Shown here one piece after another: positions 7,053 to 7,878 of a stretch of 7,878 bases of DNA. The notes under the pieces were generated by a model, which saw only the letters and a list, made by a program, of their open reading frames with translations, did not search any database and had not been told where the DNA came from. Position numbers and translations under genes: made by a program. Position 1 is the first letter of the stretch. Every line of letters starts with the position of its first letter. This DNA is from JALOOE01 sp964423545 (lineage in GTDB: Bacteria > Chloroflexota > Anaerolineae > CG2-30-64-16): contig CAYRFV010000266.1 of assembly GCA_964423545.1 (NCBI GenBank), forward strand, positions 1-7,878, given 5' to 3'.

Positions 7053-7149
7053 AAACGCTTAACACGCTCGACAGAGCACCGCGCGCGAAGCGGGTGCGCG
7101 CCCGAAGCCGGACGGACCGCGCGCGGCGTGCGCCGAGAGCAAAGCGTCT
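7053..7149 (-). promoter_or_regulatory. Structured 5' leader: long imperfect GC-rich hairpin
   Basis: Three nested pairings align in order on the minus strand. AGACGCTT (7149-7142) pairs with AAGCGTTT (7060-7053), 8 pairs including one G-U. GCTC (7140-7137) pairs with GAGC (7069-7066). GCA plus CCGCGCGCG (7131-7129, 7126-7118) pairs with CGCGCGCGG plus TGC (7087-7076), with a 2-base bulge. The structure falls wholly between the predicted transcription start (about 7169) and the ribosome site. No T-run follows, so it is not an intrinsic terminator as it stands. I do not recognise it as a known riboswitch. It may stabilise the message or control translation of the first gene. Confidence 0.5.
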
Positions 7150-7175
7150 TCAATCTGAAACAAGTTGCACGTACA

Positions 7176-7204
7176 CTTATAGCACAGGTCGCCAGAAATG
7201 TCAA
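7176..7204 (-). promoter_or_regulatory. Sigma70-type promoter of the signalling operon
   Basis: On the minus strand a perfect -35 TTGACA (7204-7199) is followed by a 17-base spacer and a -10 TATAAG (7181-7176), five of six to consensus. A TG one base before the -10 gives an extended -10. The expected start is near 7168-7170, giving a leader of about 137 bases before the ATG at 7031. The match is strong for a GC-rich genome and lies in an AT-richer island, so it likely drives the five genes downstream at a substantial basal level. Confidence 0.85.
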
Positions 7205-7208
7205 TCAG

Positions 7209-7239
7209 GCAAATTCGGGATTCAGGTGACCGAGTTTGC
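7209..7239. promoter_or_regulatory. Inverted repeat just upstream of the -35 box (operator or terminator)
   Basis: The arms are GCAAA-C-TCGG and CCGA-A-TTTGC (minus-strand reading), 9 base pairs with one mismatch around an 11-base loop. The repeat ends 4 bases upstream of the -35 element, centred near -55 relative to the predicted start. That is a usual place for an activator site. It also lies 27 bases after the stop of the HD-GYP gene and could act as its terminator, but the run of U expected after the stem is missing. Confidence 0.45.
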
Positions 7240-7265
7240 ATATTCTGTTGCTGCGTGATCCCGCC

Positions 7266-7878
7266 TCACGACGACCCTTCGATGGCGACAGGAATCTTCG
7301 CTGCCTCGATCACCGGGTAGGGGCGCAGGACGACTTCTGTCGCGCCCTGCCGTCCCTGTTTTTCGGTGACTTCGTCGGCGGAGTTGACGACCAGGCTGAG
7401 CCCTTCGCGCGCAATGTAGCGGAGAAACGCCTCCACGACCGCCGGGTCGAACTGCCTGCCGCTGCAGCGTTTCAGCTCGCGCACGATCCCGGACATCGGC
7501 TTGCCGGGATGATAGGGCCGGTCAGACGCCATCGCCTCGACCGCATCGCAGACGCCGAGAATGCGCCCTTCCAGCGGAATCTCCTCCCCGGCCAGGCCGT
7601 CGGGATAGCCTTTGCCATCCCACCGCTCATGATGCGAGCGCACGAAGGGCGCCAGGTGCCTCAGCGCCTGGCTGGTCTCCAGGAACTCGGCTCCCAACGC
7701 AGGGTGACGCCGGATGATCGCGAGCTGCTGCGGATCGAGCTTAGACTCGGCCGTCAGGATCTTTTCGGAGATGCCGAGCTTGCCGATGTCGTGCAGGAAC
7801 GCGGCATGACGCAGCGTTTCGATGCGCTCCGCCGGCAATCCCAGCTCCGTTCCTACGGCGACCGCGTATTCCGCCACC
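7266..7878 (-). CDS. HD-GYP domain c-di-GMP phosphodiesterase (5' end cut by window edge)
   Basis: Only the last 203 residues are visible and the frame runs off the right edge. The GTG at 7877 is probably an internal valine, since the usual GHSxRVAEYA start of the domain would begin just outside. HD-GYP proteins hydrolyse cyclic di-GMP at a metal centre. Numbering from 7877, visible motifs are HAAFLHDIGKLGI (H29, D30, K33), RRHPALGAEFL (H58), SHHERWDGKGYPDGL (H82, H83, D87, GYP at 90-92) and VCDAVEAMASDRPYHP (D111), followed by the usual helix ending FDPAVVEAFLRYI. All metal and signature residues in this part are intact, so it should be active. A 45-residue tail follows the domain. Regulatory domains at the N-terminus (often REC, GAF or PAS) cannot be seen. 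It is transcribed in the same direction as the downstream signalling operon but separated from it by a promoter. Confidence 0.92.
   Translation of the reverse strand, partial: VAEYAVAVGTELGLPAERIETLRHAAFLHDIGKLGISEKILTAESKLDPQQLAIIRRHPALGAEFLETSQALRHLAPFVRSHHERWDGKGYPDGLAGEEIPLEGRILGVCDAVEAMASDRPYHPGKPMSGIVRELKRCSGRQFDPAVVEAFLRYIAREGLSLVVNSADEVTEKQGRQGATEVVLRPYPVIEAAKIPVAIEGSS

Noticed and set aside
7053..7149. Leader hairpin as an intrinsic terminator or attenuator
   Set aside because: No T-run follows the 3' arm on the minus strand; the sequence goes straight to the ribosome site.
7059..7241. Small minus-strand frame across the leader as a possible leader peptide
   Set aside because: Its ATG at 7241 lies upstream of the promoter. 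Within the predicted transcript only a TTG without a ribosome site is available, and the frame follows the GC-rich hairpin arms.
1..7878. CRISPR arrays, tRNA or rRNA genes, insertion sequences
   Set aside because: No regularly spaced repeats, no transposase-like frames and no structural RNA signatures were seen on either strand.

Overview
All genes in this window lie on the minus strand and are read from the right edge to the left. The DNA is GC-rich, and long antisense open frames are common as shadows of the real genes. The gene set is almost entirely signal transduction: one free response regulator, three histidine kinases (two carrying receiver domains), a polyamine-type solute-binding lipoprotein and an HD-GYP c-di-GMP phosphodiesterase. 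This style (N-terminal REC fused to GAF or PAS kinases, Rcp1-type regulators, a PotD-like lipoprotein) is common in Chloroflexota and similar environmental bacteria. That assignment is inference from style only; no marker gene is present.

Layout in the direction of transcription. At the right edge (7878-7266) is the C-terminal part of an HD-GYP phosphodiesterase. A 234-base gap (7032-7265) follows. It holds an inverted repeat (7209-7239), a near-consensus sigma70 promoter (TTGACA, 17 bases, TATAAG, with an extended -10) and a leader of about 137 bases that can fold into a long GC-rich imperfect hairpin. Then comes a compact run of five genes with gaps of 18, -14, 44 and 13 bases: an Rcp1-like single-domain response regulator (7031-6585), a REC-GAF-HisKA-HATPase-REC hybrid kinase (6566-4305), a REC-PAS-HisKA-HATPase kinase (4318-2843, start reset by a strong ribosome binding site), a PotD-like solute-binding lipoprotein (2797-1679), and a membrane kinase with an extracellular dCache-type sensor, HAMP and a phytochrome-type kinase core (1665 to beyond the left edge).

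How they may work together (inference): the solute-binding protein has no transporter permease or ATPase gene beside it in the window, and it sits 13 bases before a kinase with a large extracytoplasmic Cache domain. It may therefore deliver a ligand to the sensor rather than to a transporter, as NspS does for MbaA in Vibrio. The kinase core of that sensor is of the type that pairs with Rcp1-like regulators, and such a regulator is the first gene of the operon. No DNA-binding output domain is visible, so output would be by protein contact, by phosphorelay among the receivers, or through genes outside the window.
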